10,681 nt of DNA from contig CALGMY010000210.1 of NCBI GenBank assembly GCA_937958785.1, positions 1 to 10,681 of the forward strand. The letters are read 5' to 3'. The stretch's first letter is position 1. Each line of letters starts with the position of its first letter. The DNA comes from an uncultured Gammaproteobacteria bacterium (GTDB lineage: Bacteria; Pseudomonadota; Gammaproteobacteria; Steroidobacterales; GCA-2729495). This document shows positions 7,372-10,681 of the stretch, piece by piece. A model generated the notes under the pieces. That model ran no database searches and was not told the DNA's origin. It was given only the letters and a program-made list of their open reading frames with translations. The translations under genes were made by a program, and so were the position numbers.

Positions 7372-9780
7372 ATGTCGTCAATCCGCAACCGCGGCACCTG
7401 GCTGCCGCTGGTCTTCCTGGGCACGGCCTTTGCAGCCACGCCCGCCCTGGCCGCCATCACCGAGATCACGGTCACCGCCCGCAAACGGGAGGAGAACCTG
7501 AACGAGGTGCCCCTGGCGATCTCCGCCTTCGATTCGGACGCCATTGCGCGGCGCAACATCGAGAGCCTGTCCGACGTGGCCAAGTACACGGCCGGCTTCT
7601 CCTTCGAGAACTACGCGGGCGGCACCAACCCGGCGCCCATCATCCGGGGCCTCACCCAGAACACCCTGACCGACCGCAACCAGAACGTCGGCACCTTCGT
7701 GGACGGCATCCACATCCAGCAGCAGGGCAACATCGACTTCGCCCTGCTCGACGTGGAGCGCATCGAGGTCCTGAAGGGCCCCCAGAACTCCCAGTACGGC
7801 CGCAGCGCCTTCGCCGGCGCCATCAACTACGTGTCGAAGAAGCCGGTGCTCGGCGAGGTTGACGCGAATGCGGCCCTGACCGTGGGCTCCGACGAGCGCA
7901 GCGAGGTCCGGGCCGGCATCAGCGTGCCGCTCTGGGACGAGAAGCTCGCCATGCGCCTCTACGGGGTGAAGAGCGAGTTCGACGGCACCTGGCACAACAA
8001 CTTCTCCGGTGGCGACCGGGGCATCTGGACCCGGGACGGTGGCTTCGGCAACACCTTCGACGGCACCGACGGCAACCTGGGCGGCTGGGACAACGACGGC
8101 TACCAGGCCCAGCTGCGCTTCGCGCCCCTGGACACCCTCCGCTTCGACGTGGGTTACTTCAAGTCCAACGTGAAGAACGAGCAGGCGGCCCTGGAGTTCA
8201 TCCGGCCGAACGGCTCGACCATCTGGGGCCTCGACCACCAGACCAACTGCAACCCGAGCGGCACCGGCCTGCTGCGTTTCTACTGCGGCGAGCTCGAGGT
8301 GAACTCCGAGAGCGTCACCGTGGATCCCCGCAGCGTCGGCCTGTATGCGGAGACCCAGCTGATCAACTTCGACGCCGCCTGGGACATCACCGACGCCATC
8401 ACGGCCACCTACCAGTTCGGCCGGAACGACCTGGACTCGAACTCCTACAGCCACTCGTCCAACCCGCCGAACCCGGAGCTGGAGGGCTGCGGCGCCGTGG
8501 GCTCCGGCGTGCCGCCCTGCGCCACCGGTACCCCCCGGATCCTGTTCCAGACCGGGCCCACCGCCCAGAAGGCCACGTCCCACGAGCTGCGCTTCGACGG
8601 CAAGCTGTTCGCTGACGTGCTCGCCTGGCGCCTCGGCTTCTACCACAGCGAAGTGGAGGACCTGACCTACCTGAACTCGGTGGAGACCCGCCGCTCCGTC
8701 ATCCAGGACCCGACGGGCCAGATCATCATCCAGACCCTGGCCCAGCCGGCCTCGCTCTTCAACGACGAGACCAATGCCATCTTCGGCAGCGTGGGCTACA
8801 CCTTCCTGGACATCTACACCCTCGACGTGGAAGCCCGCTACGCCGCCGAGGACCGGGAGCTCACGCCCCCGAACCCGGCGCAGAAGCTTCCCGCCCGGAC
8901 GTTCTACGACTTCACCCCCCGGGTCAGCCTGAAGGCCCAGGTGACCGACAACTCCATGGTGTATGTCTCCGCGGCCAAGGGTTCCAAGGCCGGTGGTTTC
9001 AACACGCCGACCGCCGACCCGGGCTTCGAGACCTACGACCAGGAGACCAACTGGACCTACGAGCTCGGCGCCAAGCAGACCCTGCTGGACGGCACCCTGC
9101 AGCTCAACTACGACGTGTTCTACATCGACTGGAAGGACCTGCAGCTGTCCACGGCGGACCTGGTGCCGTCCACCAACACGGGCGCGGCGGATGCCAACTA
9201 CATCACCAATGCCAGTGGCGCCAGTTCCTGGGGTGTCGAGCTCGAGGCGGTGTACCTGATCGACGACCACTGGACCCTGAACTTCGCGGGCTCCCTCGCC
9301 AAGCCCGAGTTCGACAGCGGCACGCTGGACTTCGGCCTGGGCGCGCAGTGCGCCAGCACGGAACCGGTGTGCGAGTCGGTGATCATCACCCGGCCGGGCC
9401 TTCCGGACGCCTTCGCTTCGCCCATCGGCGGCAACCAGCTGGCCCGCACGCCGGAGGTCAAGCTGGCCGGTGGCCTGGAGTACCGCAGCATGCTGGCGGA
9501 CTGGGAGTACGCGGTGCGCGGCGACCTCAGCTACCAGGACAAGCAGTATGCCGAGGTGCTTAACGTCGCCTGGCTGCCGTCCCGCCTGCTCCTGGACCTG
9601 AACCTGACCATGACCATGCCGAACCGCCACTGGTCGTTCTCCCTCTGGGGCAAGAACGTGGGTGACGAGGAGTACGTCGCGAACTCCTTCGTGATCGGCT
9701 TCAACAACACTTACGGGGCGAGCCTGGCCCCGGGGGCCGCGTGGGGCCTCACCGCCCGCTACAACTTCGCGGGCAAGTAA
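7372..9780 (+). CDS. TonB-dependent outer-membrane receptor
   Basis: This 802-residue receptor is expected to import a ligand across the outer membrane using TonB energy. A Sec signal peptide (residues 1-27, ending PALA) is followed by the TonB-box-like ITEITVTARKREENLNEVP. The plug domain runs to about residue 165, with APIIRGL, FVDGIHIQ and VERIEVLKGPQNSQYGRSAF, then INYVSKKP. The 22-stranded barrel occupies the rest, with the common segment AAKGSKAGGFNTP and a C terminus ...GLTARYNFAGK, where the usual final aromatic is three residues from the end. Three closely spaced Cys pairs (293/305, 373/383, 660/667) lie in loop-like regions and may form disulfides. ATG 7372 is chosen because of its strong ribosome site and the signal peptide. 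The type is like the large substrate-diverse group in sphingomonads and gammaproteobacteria; neighbours do not suggest iron specifically. The ligand is unknown. Confidence 0.96.
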   Translation: MSSIRNRGTWLPLVFLGTAFAATPALAAITEITVTARKREENLNEVPLAISAFDSDAIARRNIESLSDVAKYTAGFSFENYAGGTNPAPIIRGLTQNTLTDRNQNVGTFVDGIHIQQQGNIDFALLDVERIEVLKGPQNSQYGRSAFAGAINYVSKKPVLGEVDANAALTVGSDERSEVRAGISVPLWDEKLAMRLYGVKSEFDGTWHNNFSGGDRGIWTRDGGFGNTFDGTDGNLGGWDNDGYQAQLRFAPLDTLRFDVGYFKSNVKNEQAALEFIRPNGSTIWGLDHQTNCNPSGTGLLRFYCGELEVNSESVTVDPRSVGLYAETQLINFDAAWDITDAITATYQFGRNDLDSNSYSHSSNPPNPELEGCGAVGSGVPPCATGTPRILFQTGPTAQKATSHELRFDGKLFADVLAWRLGFYHSEVEDLTYLNSVETRRSVIQDPTGQIIIQTLAQPASLFNDETNAIFGSVGYTFLDIYTLDVEARYAAEDRELTPPNPAQKLPARTFYDFTPRVSLKAQVTDNSMVYVSAAKGSKAGGFNTPTADPGFETYDQETNWTYELGAKQTLLDGTLQLNYDVFYIDWKDLQLSTADLVPSTNTGAADANYITNASGASSWGVELEAVYLIDDHWTLNFAGSLAKPEFDSGTLDFGLGAQCASTEPVCESVIITRPGLPDAFASPIGGNQLARTPEVKLAGGLEYRSMLADWEYAVRGDLSYQDKQYAEVLNVAWLPSRLLLDLNLTMTMPNRHWSFSLWGKNVGDEEYVANSFVIGFNNTYGASLAPGAAWGLTARYNFAGK

Positions 9781-10679
9781 CCGGAGCCGTGCTGGCGGCG
9801 CTTCTTGCCGCCAGCACGGCCACCGCTGCGCCTGACGTCACTTTCGTCGCCGCACCGGACGGCGTGCCCCTCTGCGTCGCCGAGGCCGGTAACCCGGCCG
9901 GCCCGCCCATCGTCTTCATCCACGGCTACTCCCAGACCTACGCCGTCTTCAGCCGGCAGTTCGACTCGGCCCTGGCGAAGGACTTCCGCCTGCTGGCCCT
10001 CGACATGCGCGGCCACGGCTGCTCCGGCAAGCCCTGGACCGAGTCCGCCTACGCGGGGGCGCAGCCCTGGGCGGATGACCTCGCCACGCTGCTCCGGGAG
10101 AAGCAGGTCACGCGGCCACTGCTGGTGGGGTGGTCCGCGGCCGGCTACTGGATCGCCGACTACGTCCGCACCCACGGCCCCGACGGGCTTGCCGGCATCC
10201 TGCTCGCCGGCTCCCACGCGGGCCTCATGACCCCGGCCATCAACCCGGACCTGCCGGCGCAGCAGAGCGCCAACCGCGCCGCCAATCTCGCCTACCCGCC
10301 GGACATTGCCGTGGCCCTGGCCCGGGGCGACCAGTTTGCCTCCCTGATGGCCGCCCGGCCGCTGCCCGACGATGTCCGGCGGACCATGACCGCTGCCACC
10401 TACATGCTGCCGGCCTACGCCCGCCGGGCCCTCGGCGGCCGCTCCCTGGAGAACCAGGACCTGGCCGCCCGTTTCACCCTGCCCGTGCTCTTCATCCTCG
10501 GTGACCAGGACCGGGTGGCGACGCCGGCGCAGCTGCAGGCGGTCGCCGCGACCCTGCCCGAGGCCCGCGTGACGATCTACGCAGGCAGTGGCCACTCGAC
10601 CTTCGCGGAGGAACCGGACCGCTTCAACGCCGACGTCGCCGCCTTTGCCCTCCGCGTGCGGGCCGGGGCCCGGCCATGA
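9741..10679 (+). CDS. Exported alpha/beta hydrolase
   Basis: The 312-residue alpha/beta-hydrolase-fold enzyme probably hydrolyses an ester, lactone or similar bond. Visible elements are the oxyanion loop HGYSQ (61-65), DMRGHGCSGKPW (88-99), and the nucleophile elbow VGWSAAGYW with Ser132. The elbow has Ala where GxSxG normally has Gly. The acid is Asp257 in LGDQDRVATP, and the base is His285 in GSGHSTFAEEP. GTG 9741 yields a signal-like N terminus with Arg5 and Arg10, a hydrophobic core AVLAALLAA and cleavage near ATAA (27-30), so periplasmic location is likely. This start overlaps the receptor gene by 40 nt. The alternative GTG 9789 would give a short N terminus with no positive charge, and the ribosome site would be too close. 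Tight coupling implies a shared task with the receptor, probably processing its cargo. The gene is complete and its stop overlaps a possible next start. Confidence 0.92.
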   Translation: MGPHRPLQLRGQVTGAVLAALLAASTATAAPDVTFVAAPDGVPLCVAEAGNPAGPPIVFIHGYSQTYAVFSRQFDSALAKDFRLLALDMRGHGCSGKPWTESAYAGAQPWADDLATLLREKQVTRPLLVGWSAAGYWIADYVRTHGPDGLAGILLAGSHAGLMTPAINPDLPAQQSANRAANLAYPPDIAVALARGDQFASLMAARPLPDDVRRTMTAATYMLPAYARRALGGRSLENQDLAARFTLPVLFILGDQDRVATPAQLQAVAATLPEARVTIYAGSGHSTFAEEPDRFNADVAAFALRVRAGARP

Positions 10680-10681
10680 CG
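10676..10681 (+). other. Possible start of a further downstream gene (cut by window edge)
   Basis: ATGA at 10676-10679 overlaps the hydrolase TGA, the classic 4-nt overlap of coupled genes, followed by only two more bases. It suggests that the receptor-hydrolase operon continues to the right, but nothing can be said about the product. Confidence 0.3.

Noticed and set aside
7378..9630. A 750-residue open frame antisense to the TonB receptor
   Set aside because: It is an artefact of third-position G/C bias opposite a clear receptor gene, with no recognisable motif or ribosome site.

Overview
The window is GC-rich DNA, very probably from a proteobacterium and most likely a gammaproteobacterium. 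The indicators are tight packing, G/C-biased third codon positions that create long antisense shadow frames, a TonB-dependent outer-membrane receptor, a Tat-exported DUF1838 protein, and a GTAG-headed REP-like hairpin of the kind common in Pseudomonas, Stenotrophomonas and Xanthomonas relatives. Genus cannot be assigned from sequence alone.

Left part (2-2463, plus strand): the 3' end of an Ala/Pro/Glu-rich protein of unknown function, then 14 nt later a complete acetyl-CoA synthetase. The synthetase keeps all the acetate-pocket residues and the C-terminal catalytic/acetylation lysine.

Middle part (2464-4965): an accessory-looking segment. Two unrelated type II toxin-antitoxin modules lie on the minus strand. 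One is a VapBC pair (AbrB-fold antitoxin plus PIN-domain RNase). The other is a HigB/RelE-like toxin with an XRE-like antidote, in toxin-first order. Each has a conspicuous A+T-rich symmetrical site at its promoter: a 10-bp inverted repeat for vapBC, and two tandem 18-bp near-palindromes for the second module. Between them, on the plus strand, lie a 92-residue possible membrane miniprotein and a glutathione S-transferase, 4 nt apart. The vapC stop codon lies inside the REP-like hairpin.

Right part (4966-10681, plus strand): a Tat-exported DUF1838 protein, a membrane-anchored LytTR transcription regulator, a TonB-dependent receptor of 802 residues, and an exported alpha/beta hydrolase whose likely start overlaps the receptor gene by 40 nt. 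The right edge may hold the first codons of another gene, through an ATGA overlap.

A reasonable inference is that the receptor imports an ester- or lactone-containing or hydrophobic compound that the exported hydrolase processes, with the LytTR protein as the local membrane-linked regulator. The substrate cannot be read from the sequence. I see no tRNA, rRNA, CRISPR array, insertion sequence, phage gene or replication origin.
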